Assembly (NCBI RefSeq): GCF_018499505.1
Contig: NZ_JAHDAC010000001.1
Location: forward strand, 1-64,000
Reading direction: 5' to 3'
DNA length: 64,000 nt
Origin: Streptococcus parasanguinis
Lineage (GTDB): Bacteria > Bacillota > Bacilli > Lactobacillales > Streptococcaceae
In this document: positions 9,794-19,776 of the stretch, piece after piece
Numbering within the stretch: the first letter of the stretch is position 1
Layout of the letters: every line of letters starts with the position of its first letter
Position numbers and translations under genes: made by a program
The notes under the pieces: model-generated
What the model was told of the DNA's origin: nothing
Databases searched by the model: none
What the model saw: the letters and a program-made list of their open reading frames with translations, nothing else

Positions 9794-9820
9794 ATAGAAA
9801 AATATGTTACAAAAAAATTA

Positions 9821-9865
9821 CAATTATTACAAAAAACTTGATTTTTGTAATAATTGGAGTATAAT
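9821..9865 (+). promoter_or_regulatory. Promoter with 15-bp perfect inverted repeat
   Basis: CAATTATTACAAAAA (9821-9835) and its exact complement TTTTTGTAATAATTG (9842-9856) are separated by 6 bp that contain a TTGATT -35 (9838-9843); TATAAT (9860-9865) follows with a 16-bp spacer. A further TTACAAAAAA (9808-9817) repeats the left half. The layout, an operator covering -35 and spacer, suggests a dimeric repressor. The regulator is not identified. Confidence 0.7.
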
Positions 9866-9894
9866 GGGGGTCAGAAAGATAAAGAGGTGATCGT

Positions 9895-10557
9895 ATGAAA
9901 AAATCAATCTTCCGTTGGAGTGCCGCTGTTCTGGTGGCTGCGTCACTTGGTCTAGCTCTCGGTGGTTGTGGTGCAAAGGATAAAAAGACAGCTACCTCAT
10001 CCGCAAAAGCATCTACCAGCAAGGTAGAGAAAAAAGCCAAAAGTAATAGCAAAAAGAGTGCAGCATCTTCCTCTCAGGCAAACGATACAGCTAGCTCTTC
10101 GACTCAAGCCAGTAGCGCGACAGCTTCAAAAGACTCTAGTAAGACCGAGAATGCGTCTACTACGACGCAAGCTACTGTCCCTGCAGAATTGGTGGGTACT
10201 TGGGTAGGATCTAGTCCACAAGCGGATGCGATTAAAATGACTGTGGATGCCAATGGAGATGTGACAACAGTGGTTAGCTTCAAAAATGATAGCGAACCAA
10301 CTCGGACAGCGACCTATACGGCTAGAGCTGTCAAAGCAACTGGAAATATCTACTATTGGGATGCTGAAGGTCTTGATGGAGCTGATGCCTTGCTTCCTGG
10401 GATCACAGGTCTAGGTGTAGCTAACTTCCGACTGGAGCCAGGTTTTGTCTTAGAAGAAGGCCATTATACCCCGATTGTTTTCACAGCGCCTGTCAATACA
10501 GAATTTGACTACACCAAATACAATGATTTCCGTTTTTCATTAACCAAAGAACAATAA
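9895..10557 (+). CDS. Lipoprotein with Ser/Ala/Lys-rich linker, unknown function
   Basis: 220-residue predicted lipoprotein: basic N terminus KKSIFRW, hydrophobic segment and lipobox LGGC with the modified cysteine at residue 25. Residues ~28-95 form a low-complexity Lys/Ser/Ala/Thr tether, and residues ~97-220 form a compact domain opening VPAELVGTWVGSSP, reminiscent of small beta-barrel lipoprotein domains. I do not recognise a named family. AAGAGGTGA ribosome site. It stands alone with its own operator-bearing promoter and terminator, so expression is probably specifically controlled. Likely displayed on the outer face of the membrane. Confidence 0.8.
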   Translation: MKKSIFRWSAAVLVAASLGLALGGCGAKDKKTATSSAKASTSKVEKKAKSNSKKSAASSSQANDTASSSTQASSATASKDSSKTENASTTTQATVPAELVGTWVGSSPQADAIKMTVDANGDVTTVVSFKNDSEPTRTATYTARAVKATGNIYYWDAEGLDGADALLPGITGLGVANFRLEPGFVLEEGHYTPIVFTAPVNTEFDYTKYNDFRFSLTKEQ

Positions 10558-10560
10558 AAA

Positions 10561-10595
10561 GACGAACTCGATGGAAAATCGAGTTCGTTTTTTTA
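10561..10595 (+). terminator. Terminator after the lipoprotein gene
   Basis: 11-bp perfect stem ACGAACTCGAT / ATCGAGTTCGT with 5-nt loop followed by TTTTTTT. Lies between convergent genes; a minus-strand function is also possible. Confidence 0.88.
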
Positions 10596-10601
10596 GATAG
10601 A

Positions 10602-11474
10602 TTAACGAAGATAGATAACTTTGAACAATAATACAGCTAAGATAGCAGCAAGAATTGGGGCTACAACTGGTACCCAAGCATACCACCATTTAGAATCCCC
10701 TTTGTGTTCTCCCAAGATAGACTTTGGAAGGAAGGCATGGACCAAACGAGGACCAAAGTCACGTGCAGGGTTCAAACCAGGTCCAGTAGGACCTCCAAGT
10801 GACGTAACAAGAGCCATAACAAGGAATCCAAGAGCCAAGTGAGCAATTCCTAAACCTGAAGCATGTGCTTGTGATAAAGCCAATTTTGCTGCTGATGTGG
10901 TAGCATCAAAGACGCCTCCTTGTTCAGCAGCAGCTTTTTGAGCAAGACCTGCAACTTCTGCACCAAAGAAATGTTTCGTCAAGCCGAGGGCACCAAAGAA
11001 AAGGACGAATGATCCGGCAAACTCGTTGATGAAGCCATTAATTGTAGCAGCCTTGCGTGATTCAGGAGTTCCTTTATCCAAACTAGAAATCGTTGAGAAT
11101 GTTCCTAAGATGTTGTTAGGATTTTCAGTTTGGATGTAGTATGGACGGTGAGTCGCAACGACAACCAATTGTCCAAACATAGCTCCAAGAAGTTGAGCAA
11201 CGATGTATGGTAAAACATTTGCCCATGGGAAGAGTCCGCTAACTGCAAGTCCAAGAGTGAAGGCTGGGTTAATGTGGTTTCCTGAAACATTACCAAACAT
11301 CAAGGCTGGAATCATTACTCCCATCCCATATCCGATCGCAATGACAAGCCAACCGCTTTGATGACCTTTTGTTCCTTTTAATTCGACGTTTGCAACTGCA
11401 CCATTTCCGAGGATAAGCAGCAAAGCCGTTCCAATAAACTCTGAAAAGAGTTTAACACTAAAATCAAAATCCAT
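10602..11474 (-). CDS. Aquaporin / glycerol facilitator (Gla-like)
   Basis: MIP-family channel for glycerol and/or water in the cytoplasmic membrane. 290 residues with six membrane segments and both half-helix NPA motifs (GNHINPAFTLG near residue 68 and GLNPARDFGPR near residue 233; the aspartate after the second NPAR is typical of glycerol-conducting members). Longer than classical GlpF because of an extended loop around residues 150-200, as in the lactic-acid-bacterial Gla group. Start at 11474 (MDFDFSVK) is supported by GGAG 9 bp upstream; the longer frame starting at 11522 lacks a ribosome site. Confidence 0.9.
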   Translation of the reverse strand: MDFDFSVKLFSEFIGTALLLILGNGAVANVELKGTKGHQSGWLVIAIGYGMGVMIPALMFGNVSGNHINPAFTLGLAVSGLFPWANVLPYIVAQLLGAMFGQLVVVATHRPYYIQTENPNNILGTFSTISSLDKGTPESRKAATINGFINEFAGSFVLFFGALGLTKHFFGAEVAGLAQKAAAEQGGVFDATTSAAKLALSQAHASGLGIAHLALGFLVMALVTSLGGPTGPGLNPARDFGPRLVHAFLPKSILGEHKGDSKWWYAWVPVVAPILAAILAVLLFKVIYLR

Positions 11475-11595
11475 GATTCTAATAATCTCCTTTATAAATT
11501 TTATACCAATCCATTCTATCAAGTAAATACTAACTTGTAAAGAATTTTTAAAAATTTTATTTCAATAGATGAAGAATAAAGTTAGTGAATTTCTA

Positions 11596-12804
<1,209 letters not shown>

Positions 12805-12887
12805 TCATTGTATCATAAAATGGATGTCATGAATCAAAATAGTAGCTTCAATTTTTGGTAATTTGTTTTATTTTTTTAGAAAAAAGC

Positions 12888-12915
12888 TTGCAAATTTTCC
12901 GAAAAGGAGTAAACT
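12888..12915 (+). promoter_or_regulatory. Putative lrgAB promoter
   Basis: TTGCAA (12888-12893), 16-bp spacer, TAAACT (12910-12915), 89 bp before lrgA. No clear operator seen in the leader. Confidence 0.4.
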
Positions 12916-13004
12916 GATAGGGATAAATGGATGTTTACTTCTAAGTAAGCAGAAGCGAGGATACGAATCCTTATTGGAAATGATCCATAAAAAGGGAGAT
13001 GAAG

Positions 13005-13385
13005 ATGAAATTATATGTACAACTGACGATTATATTCACGATTTCATTAATTGGTGAAATCATTTCTGATGGGTTGCACTTACCAATTCCTGGAAGTATG
13101 ATCGGGCTGTTGATCCTATTTTTATTATTACAGTTTAAGTTACTACGCATGCGCCACGTCAATATGGTAGGAAATTTTTTGTTAGCTAACATGACGATTC
13201 TGTTTCTTCCCCCTGCGGTCGGTATCATGGATAAATTCCATGTGATTGCGCCTTATCTATTTCCGATCATGTTGATTCTAGTTGGAGCCTTGGTCATCAA
13301 TGTGGCTTTAATTGCAATTGTGGTTAGTTTTATAAAAAATCGTTTTGAAGGTGATTATCCAGAAGGGGGACGCAAGCATGGCTAA
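13005..13385 (+). CDS. lrgA: CidA/LrgA-family holin-like protein
   Basis: Small membrane protein of the LrgA (antiholin-like) family, implicated in murein hydrolase control and, in streptococci, in pyruvate/metabolite transport together with LrgB. 126 residues with four hydrophobic segments and the family core LPIPGSMIGLLILFLLL. ATG 13005 is preferred because GGGAG sits 6 bp before it; ATG 12999 directly abuts the GGGAG. Overlaps lrgB by 8 bp. Confidence 0.9.
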   Translation: MKLYVQLTIIFTISLIGEIISDGLHLPIPGSMIGLLILFLLLQFKLLRMRHVNMVGNFLLANMTILFLPPAVGIMDKFHVIAPYLFPIMLILVGALVINVALIAIVVSFIKNRFEGDYPEGGRKHG

Positions 13386-14073
13386 TTTTGCGAGTAATCC
13401 TTTATTTGGGATTGTTTTATCTATTTGGGCTTATTTGATTGGGATGTTAATTTTCCGCAGATATCCCCATCCAATAACAACGCCACTTTTAGTGGCTACA
13501 GTAATCGTTATCTTATTCTTAATGATTACAGGAATTTCTTATAAAGATTACTATGTCGGTGGTTCCCTGTTAAATCAGTTGATTGGACCATCGACAGTCG
13601 CCTTGGGAATTCCTCTCTATAAAAGTTTCCATTTGATGAAGCATCATGCACGGAGTATTTTGATCGGCTCAACAGTAGCGGTTATTGTGAATACGATTTT
13701 TACAGCCTTGATTGCGAAAGCATTTGGAATGAAGTACTTTCTAGCCATTTCGCTCTTTCCAAAATCGGTTACGACTGCAATGGCAGTTGGAATTACTGAA
13801 AAAATGCAAGGAATTACGACCATCACTCTTGTGGTAGTTGTAGCAACTGGATTATTAACAAGTGTCTTAGGTCCAACGATATTGAAACTGTTAAAAATAA
13901 AAGATCCAGTAGCTATTGGGTTAGCCCTTGGCGGAACAGGACATGCAGTAGGAACAGGGACAGCGTTTAAGTATGGTCATGTGGCCGGTGCTATGGCAGG
14001 ATTGGCAATTGGGATCACAGGAATTTTGTATGTATTCATTAGTCCAATTGTGGCTTCGATGATTTTATCCTAA
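13378..14073 (+). CDS. lrgB: LrgB-family membrane protein
   Basis: Membrane partner of LrgA, 231 residues, about seven hydrophobic segments, with the signature GGSLLNQLIGPSTVALGIPLY near residue 60 and SLFPKSVTTAMAVGI near 125. Start at ATG 13378 (MANFASNP) with AAGGGGG upstream; an upstream ATG at 13345 lies within lrgA. Last native gene before the accessory region: the ebfC promoter begins ~100 bp after its stop. Confidence 0.92.
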   Translation: MANFASNPLFGIVLSIWAYLIGMLIFRRYPHPITTPLLVATVIVILFLMITGISYKDYYVGGSLLNQLIGPSTVALGIPLYKSFHLMKHHARSILIGSTVAVIVNTIFTALIAKAFGMKYFLAISLFPKSVTTAMAVGITEKMQGITTITLVVVVATGLLTSVLGPTILKLLKIKDPVAIGLALGGTGHAVGTGTAFKYGHVAGAMAGLAIGITGILYVFISPIVASMILS

Positions 14074-14179
14074 TACATTTTATTATTTTCTGAGAGAGGC
14101 TCAAAAAGGGTCTCTTTCATTTTGTAGTGAAAGCTTAAATATCAATCTAGAGTGAAAGAAGCTTTTCATGATTACTATC

Positions 14180-14271
14180 CAAAGCTTTTCCAAGCGTCTA
14201 AAAAATGGTATAATGAACTGTAAATTTCAGAAGTTGGAAGGAATGTAATTACTATGATGAATATGCAAAAT
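14180..14271 (+). repeat. Displaced ebfC promoter/start sequence with attL core
   Basis: This 89-92 bp segment matches 18869-18957 at 86 of 89 positions. It carries a TATAAT (14208-14213 region), the GGAAGGA upstream of the start, and ATGATGAATATGCAAAAT, which is exactly how ebfC begins at 26678. The core TATGATGAATATGCAAAAT (14253-14271) recurs at 26677-26695. I infer this is the original ebfC promoter and start, separated from the gene by integration, making this attL. Confidence 0.8.
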
Positions 14272-14424
14272 TTATTCAGCTTTTTTTGAGTCTTGTAATC
14301 GTCAGAAATATTGATTTAAAGCCTTTCTAAATTCACTAAATCAAACTAAAATTAGCTAAATTTATACCAACAAGACAAAAAAAATACAATAGCAGTATCT
14401 TCTTTGTAAATCAAAAACAGCAGT

Positions 14425-14455
14425 ATCTTACACGATAATGCTGTTTTTTAATTTT
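14425..14455 (-). terminator. Probable terminator after the STAND-like gene
   Basis: AAAACAGCA / TGCTGTTTTTT stem with a ~16-nt loop just 3' of the minus-strand gene; flanking A and T runs allow action in both directions. Confidence 0.5.
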
Positions 14456-16085
14456 ATAGCAATGGTTTGTTTAAAATACTTTCTAATGTATCACTTTCTT
14501 CTGTATTCCTTTCTTCAAGTTGCGCATCTCTCCATCTATCATAGGCTTCATCCGCATATAAAAAGCTATTGTATTTCTGTTGCAGATATTCTTCAAGATT
14601 GAGTTGTAAACTGGAATAATCAAATTTCTCCACTTTGATATCATCCCATTGATAAATATCCGTTAACTTTTCAGTTAACTTTTCTTGAAATTCTGAAACC
14701 TGCCCTTCAACTTCCCAATCCAAATCAAAGCCATCTGGGTCATTAGTAAAATCAACGTCTTCCTCTTCCAAAGTACTGCTACTGTCTAAATAATCTTGGA
14801 GCAACTCAATTTTTTTCTGTCTAAAAACGCTATAGCAGTACATCTCTTTTAAAGAACTTTCTTGATAATCATCATCTTCTATACTTACCTCATAAATTAT
14901 CTCACTTATTGCATTTACAATAGCATCTAGTTCTTTCGAGTCAAGATAAGGACTATTTACTAGTTTATCTAAAACACTTTTATCATCAAGAATACTCAGA
15001 AATATTCTTTTCATTGCTTTATCATCAGAAAAATAAATCTGACTAATAACATTACTCCACCCATTCTGATAAATATTTAAATTATTTCGCCCATCATATA
15101 TTCTCAGCAACTCCTCAAAATCAGTCTTAAATTTTGAAAATTGATTTAAATATATAATGGATAGGATTTTTTCGCCAATAAAATCATCTTTATCTTTGAA
15201 GTTGTTCCAATCAGCTAATAGTTTACTAAAAAACATAACCTGTGTGTCATTTAATTCACCTAAAATATAACTATCACATCCTTTACATAATTGATGAAGA
15301 TAAATAGAATTCTGAGTTATTTTTTGGGTTATATTGGGATACTCTTTTAATTTATCATTTAAAAAGTCAATAATACTAGGATTAAAAAAGTCCACCTTAC
15401 TTATACTGTCGAAGCTTTCCTTTGTAAAAGCAAGCCATGATCCATCTAGTTTTTTTAACGATTTTTTAAAATCAAATATTGGATTAAGTTCCAAAGTATG
15501 AAGTGAATTTATTAACCACTCTTCTTCAACAGGAAAACTATCAAATTGAAGTAAAGAAAATAGCAAATATTTCTCTTCGATCTTCAGATTATCGAATAAA
15601 TTATTATAAAGCTGATTGGGATGGTCAAGATAATACATTACATAATCATAAAAACTTCCGCTAGCTTCCTTGAAATTATTTGCTATTAATTCTATTGACC
15701 TAGGAAAATAATTTCGGTGTCGTACAATTGTCTTCCAATCCTTTCCAATAAGGTTGTTATATTTTCCTACAAGTTCTACTTTATCGGCATTTGTAAGATG
15801 TTGTACTTTTCGTTCAAATACTTTCCTGAAAATGTAAGCTCTGTCAATATCAGAATACTTAGATAAATCAATGATAAATCTTCTTTGCTCTGTAAATCTT
15901 TCATCTATTAATTTTTGAAACTCAAAATTTATCAATGTTGCATCTTGAAGAATTTGAGTACGAGAGTTTAAACAAATAAAAAGGTTATTGGTGTTAGTAG
16001 AGGCCGAATATAATTTTTTTATATCTTGTAATACCCTCTCTCCAACATCAAACTTATTACGCCCCAAGAAGTCATCAAAAACCAC
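14454..16085 (-). pseudogene. 5'-truncated STAND-type NTPase-like protein
   Basis: The 543-residue frame opens with a GTG at VVFDDFLGRN, which looks like the Walker B region (hydrophobic strand then DD) of novel STAND NTPases, but there is no Walker A before it: an in-frame stop lies five codons upstream and the preceding gene ends 25 bp away. The rest is helical, leucine- and acid-rich, without recognisable repeats, as in STAND C-terminal arms. Full-length relatives (nSTAND3 type) typically have an effector domain and a P-loop first; several act in phage defence. I infer a broken gene missing its N-terminal half; an independent protein of unknown function is the alternative. Confidence 0.55.
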
Positions 16086-16110
16086 AAAACTAATTTTCTA
16101 TATAACTATT

Positions 16111-17271
16111 CTATGCTCTTCTTATTCTTTCCTTATTTAGACTAATAATATTTGGATACTTATCATTCAATTCATCAAGATAACCTTCCTCTAAATTACA
16201 TAATTTCTCAATTAAAAAATTCGGCAATAATTTATTGTATACTCTGTAAATATCAGCAGATATATCCATAACAATTCTATTTTCCACTAATAATTCTACA
16301 GATTGTTTTAAAGATAGAGGGTTGCTAATCAATTTCGTTGAGTCTAGAGGCTCATTTTTTCTCCAGCCTCTATAACTAAGTTTTTTATACAAGTTTGTAT
16401 ACTCGTTAGAATCTATGATGTCCAATGACTTAGAACGCATTATCATCATACTAATTGAGACTTGCCAAATTCTCTTTAGATGCCTATAGTACTCTATGTC
16501 CTTTTCGTGACCAATAATAGAACGTTTAAATGAGTCCTTCGGTAATAAAAACTCTGCAGCAAACTCATTTGCTTCGTCTTCCATTTGCTTATACTCAATC
16601 GCCCCCATTTCTTGAGGGAACTTACAATTTTCATGCATTAACCAATGTCCTAATTCATGGGCTAAACTAAATTGCTGGCGATAGAATGAATAGTCTGTGC
16701 CTTCTAACATTACAACATAGTACTCATTATTGTTTACTTTAACAGCTGAACCAAATGCATCAACTTTATCACTTTGAGTGTCTATTCTAGAAATAACAAA
16801 CCCTTTTTCTTCCATCAATAAAGATAAGTTATCGATTGGCCTATCTCCCAACTTCCACTTTTCTCTTACATAACTTGCATATTCTTTAGGAGTAAAATCC
16901 AAACCAGAAATTTCCCAATCAAGATTTGGAAAATCAATAAATTTCCCCAAATAATCTCTTATTAAAGCTACGTAGTTTTTATTTATCTCTGCTGGCATTT
17001 TTTCTGTTTGAGTCGCTGTGTAACGACTTCTAAAAAATGTCCCTGTAGAACTTAAGGTAAAATTATCATTCCCAAAATAGAAATCTCTCGGAAATTTTAA
17101 TTCCTTCTCCAAAATTTCTAAAGATTCTTCACTAGGCGTCGCTCGTCCTTTTTCATATTTAGAAACCATTTGTTTTGAAACATTTAAAAACTCTGCAATC
17201 TGAGTAATACTTTTTTTATTAAAAAGCCTTGCCTCTTTTAAACGTTTACCATTAAAACTAATCTGAAGCAT
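16111..17271 (-). CDS. XRE HTH - ImmA/IrrE metallopeptidase fusion
   Basis: 386 residues. N-terminal XRE helix-turn-helix (residues ~5-62, KSITQIAEFLNVSKQMVSKYEKG) followed by an ImmA/IrrE (DUF955) zinc peptidase domain with HELGHWLMHE near residue 203 and the third ligand region EANEFAAEFLLP near residue 233. Such fusions cleave or sense a partner repressor and control mobile elements, or act as the antitoxin/regulator half of two-gene modules. It lies between a 236-residue protein of unknown function (29 bp upstream) and the truncated STAND-like gene. AGGAG ribosome site. AT-rich compared with chromosomal neighbours. Confidence 0.88.
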   Translation of the reverse strand: MLQISFNGKRLKEARLFNKKSITQIAEFLNVSKQMVSKYEKGRATPSEESLEILEKELKFPRDFYFGNDNFTLSSTGTFFRSRYTATQTEKMPAEINKNYVALIRDYLGKFIDFPNLDWEISGLDFTPKEYASYVREKWKLGDRPIDNLSLLMEEKGFVISRIDTQSDKVDAFGSAVKVNNNEYYVVMLEGTDYSFYRQQFSLAHELGHWLMHENCKFPQEMGAIEYKQMEDEANEFAAEFLLPKDSFKRSIIGHEKDIEYYRHLKRIWQVSISMMIMRSKSLDIIDSNEYTNLYKKLSYRGWRKNEPLDSTKLISNPLSLKQSVELLVENRIVMDISADIYRVYNKLLPNFLIEKLCNLEEGYLDELNDKYPNIISLNKERIRRA

Positions 17272-17300
17272 TGTTTACTCCTGTTTTATATAAAATATCA

Positions 17301-18011
17301 TTACTTACCATTCTCTTCTCTCTTTTCAAAAGGAAGACTAACATGCATTTGTGACTCCAATTGTTTCTGTACGCCAGATTTCAATGCAACAAGAGGTTTT
17401 TCAGGGCTATTTTCGCGTCCATCCTCTTCAAGTTCTGAAAAATCAAATTCTGTGATATTTACTGCATCAATAAACTCACAAAATGCATTTACTTGATTAA
17501 CAGTCACTTCTTTAGTTTTTTTATCAAAGGTAACGACCCTAATCTCATCAATAGAATTATAATGATTTCCCAATAATTTCTTAGCTTGTTCAATTTGTGA
17601 ATTGCTCAGCTCATCATTATCTAGGTTGTTAAATAATTCAGTTGATAGTTTATTGTCTTCTTTCCCATTTAGATGTGAATTTTTCGAACGTGCTATACAA
17701 GTAAGATAGTGATGCTTTTCGTATTTATCAATGACATCTTCAAATCTTTTCTTCATCATAAAAACATATAGGATACCTTCAATAATTACTCCTCTTGCCG
17801 TCCATAGAGCCCCCATATCCATAGAGGGTGATGTTAAATCATTTGCTCTTGCGGTATTTACAATATCACGATAAATAAAATCCCAAGTTAAAATGGGCTG
17901 GCTATTTTTAGTTTCAAACTCATTATCAGAAAATATTTCCTCAATCTCTCTCTTATGACTTGTTGAGAACACTTGAGCAAACTTAAAGATTTGTGTTGAT
18001 AATTTTTCCAT
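17301..18011 (-). CDS. Hypothetical protein paired with XRE-ImmA
   Basis: 236 residues, acidic, no signal peptide or membrane segment. I recognise no domain. Residues ~75-90 (LWTARGVIIEGILYVFMM) form a hydrophobic core stretch, and the C terminus (~195-236) is charged and probably disordered. First gene of a minus-strand three-gene cluster with the XRE-ImmA/IrrE protein; AGAGG ribosome site, and a TTGACT...TAAAAT promoter-like pair ~50 bp upstream. The pairing suggests a two-gene regulatory or toxin-antitoxin-like module; this is inference from order and spacing. Confidence 0.75.
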   Translation of the reverse strand: MEKLSTQIFKFAQVFSTSHKREIEEIFSDNEFETKNSQPILTWDFIYRDIVNTARANDLTSPSMDMGALWTARGVIIEGILYVFMMKKRFEDVIDKYEKHHYLTCIARSKNSHLNGKEDNKLSTELFNNLDNDELSNSQIEQAKKLLGNHYNSIDEIRVVTFDKKTKEVTVNQVNAFCEFIDAVNITEFDFSELEEDGRENSPEKPLVALKSGVQKQLESQMHVSLPFEKREENGK

Positions 18012-18220
18012 AGAGTACCTCTTTAAATTTTATAGTCTTATTTTAAGATTTTTTGTTAAAAAAGTCAACCATCGTTGGTTTTTATTGTTATTTTTTTATT
18101 CATATTCCTAAGTGCATACTTATATCATATGCGGGTGCGCATCGAAGGTTATACCAAAAAAACTCCAAACGCGATACAATTAAGGTGTTCAAGCCAATTG
18201 TAAAGCGAAAGGAGAAAAAT

Positions 18221-18626
18221 ATGGCTCAAGAAGCACATAGTTTATCACACACAAAATGGATGTGTAAATATCACATTGTGTTCACCCCTAAGTATAGACG
18301 AAAAGTGATCTATAATCAATATCGAAGGCCATTTAATGCCAGATCATGTTCATATGTTGGTAAGCATTCCAACTAGAATTAGTGTTGCAAATTTCATGGG
18401 ATATTTAAAAGGTAAAAGTGCTCTAATGATGTTCGATAAACACGCCAATCTGAAATATAAGTTTGGAAATCGACATTTTTGGGCAGAGGGATATTATGTA
18501 AGTACAGTTGGCCTCAATGAAGCCACAATAAAGAAATACATTCAGGAACAAGAGCGAAAAGATATTGCTTTAGATAAGTTGAGTGTAAAAGAATATGAAG
18601 ATCCCTTTAGGGATAGTGGCAAGTAG
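18221..18626 (+). pseudogene. tnpA: IS200/IS605-family TnpA transposase, internally deleted
   Basis: The frame from ATG 18221 encodes the N terminus of an IS200 Y1 transposase (SLSHTKWMCKYHIVFTPKYR) but breaks after NQYRR. The rest resumes in another frame from 18336 (MPDHVHMLVSIP with the HUH histidines, GYLKGKSALMMF, FGNRHFWAEGYYVSTVGL with the region of the catalytic tyrosine). About 90 bp between them are missing, with a frameshift. An AAAGGAG ribosome site is intact. A subterminal hairpin (AGCCAGCG / CGCTGGCT, 18690-18713) marks the right end and a small hairpin near 18128-18141 the left. Confidence 0.88.
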
Positions 18627-18714
18627 TACATATGCCTCTTTGAGAGGCTTGTGACGAGTCAAATGCAATAAGGCTTGAACAAAGTGAAAGCCAGCGTCTT
18701 TAGGCGCTGGCTAG

Positions 18715-18777
18715 TTATCTGGGCTTATAGCCCTGGTAGCGTTTGTCCCAGTATTGTTGGATGATCTTATATAACAC
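18715..18777 (-). CDS. Tiny ORF (20 aa) with good promoter and ribosome site
   Basis: GTG start at 18777, product MLYKIIQQYWDKRYQGYKPR, AGAGG 5 nt upstream, and TTGATC-17-TATAAT on the minus strand (-35 at 18844-18839, -10 at 18821-18816). The frame ends in the right end of the IS200 remnant, so it may be the stub of a gene cut by that IS, or a genuine small protein. No homologue recognised. Confidence 0.35.
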   Translation of the reverse strand: MLYKIIQQYWDKRYQGYKPR

Positions 18778-18868
18778 GGTAACCTCTTTTTCTATTTCGT
18801 GAAATTTCTTGTAACATTATACTATAGATCGAATCCAAGATCAAAGAAGAATCAGAGCTTCCCCAGCT

Positions 18869-18957
18869 CAAAGCTTTTCCAAGTGTCTAAAAAATGGTAT
18901 AATGAACTGTAAATTTCAGAAGTTGGAAGGAATGTCATTGCTATGATGAATATGCAA
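18869..18957 (+). repeat. Second copy of the ebfC promoter/start (internal att site)
   Basis: 86 of 89 positions identical to 14180-14268, ending TATGATGAATATGCAA. It marks the junction between the left and right elements. Because it includes ~75 bp of chromosomal sequence upstream of the integration core, simple site-specific accretion does not explain it; see findings. Confidence 0.8.
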
Positions 18958-19178
18958 GACTTAATCTATGGTTTTTTAAGTCTTGTTATCGTTCATTATC
19001 TAAGTTTAAAGCTTTTTGTGTTTCATTGAAGCAATTTAATAACAAATAAATTAATAACAATAAGACAAAAAATAGACAATGCAGTATCTGAATTGTACAT
19101 AAAAAGAAGCAACAATATTAATGTTGCTTTTTTATTGTTTATTAACTCTGTGACTACTCAAATGATATAAATGAAAAC

Positions 19179-19691
19179 TTACAATAGACCGCATTGATTA
19201 TAAATTTTTTCAATAACACCTGATTTATATTCTATGTATTTATCTATATTATCTGGAAATAAAACAGCAGCTTTTTCTTTAACTTTTGAATATTCATCCA
19301 CTAACTCAGAATGTTGCCTTAAATAATTTCTAAAAGTAATATGTTTAAATAATTCTTCAGAGTCTTTAGGACATACATATAAATGATGTGTCATTAAATC
19401 ATTTTTATTAATATATGAAAAAGCCTCTCTATCTCTAATACCTAAATCGCCTTCATGCACATACCCTTTATCTTCAAGCAATTTTTTTAAAATTAGAAAC
19501 TTATCATTTTCAATAACAATATCCAAATCAATTATTGGTTTTGCTGACATCCCTTCAACCGATGTACTACCTACGTGTTCAATCTTAATTACATTCTGAA
19601 TGATTTCTTTTCCAAGTGATTCTGCTATTTTTTCAAATTCTTCTTTCCATTTTGGATTCCATTTTTCAACTACAACATTTTGTGTCCTCAT
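19179..19691 (-). CDS. GrpB-family nucleotidyltransferase-like protein
   Basis: 170 residues, nucleotidyltransferase-fold GrpB family (UPF0157). Visible family features: IEHVGSTSVEGMSAKPIIDLDIVI (residues ~38-61), with the GSTSV active-site-like loop and the D-x-D pair in LDIVIE, then THHLYVCPKDSEE near residue 108. Biochemical role is not established for most members; related proteins are often cargo of mobile elements. AGAGG-type ribosome site before the ATG. Confidence 0.88.
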   Translation of the reverse strand: MRTQNVVVEKWNPKWKEEFEKIAESLGKEIIQNVIKIEHVGSTSVEGMSAKPIIDLDIVIENDKFLILKKLLEDKGYVHEGDLGIRDREAFSYINKNDLMTHHLYVCPKDSEELFKHITFRNYLRQHSELVDEYSKVKEKAAVLFPDNIDKYIEYKSGVIEKIYNQCGLL

Positions 19692-19776
19692 AATCTATTT
19701 ACCTCTATAACTCCTTTTCCTCTATTCAATCCTTTATAATAATGTAATTATTTACAATACTTATTTTCATAAAATT

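Larger units (their letters stand above)
14253..18942. mobile_element. Left, decayed integrated element at ebfC
   Basis: Bounded by two copies of the ebfC start-site sequence (14253 and 18942). The ~190 bp following each copy are diverged but alignable (both contain AGTCTTGT, AACAAGACAAAAAA or a close variant, and GCAGTATCT), indicating two related elements with the same left end. It carries three minus-strand cargo genes and an IS200 remnant but no integrase, replication or transfer genes, so it is a remnant or satellite dependent on its neighbour. Confidence 0.65.

Noticed and set aside
12863-13057. 64-codon frame upstream of and overlapping lrgA
   Set aside because: Overlaps the lrgA promoter and start in another frame; composition is that of translated AT-rich leader.
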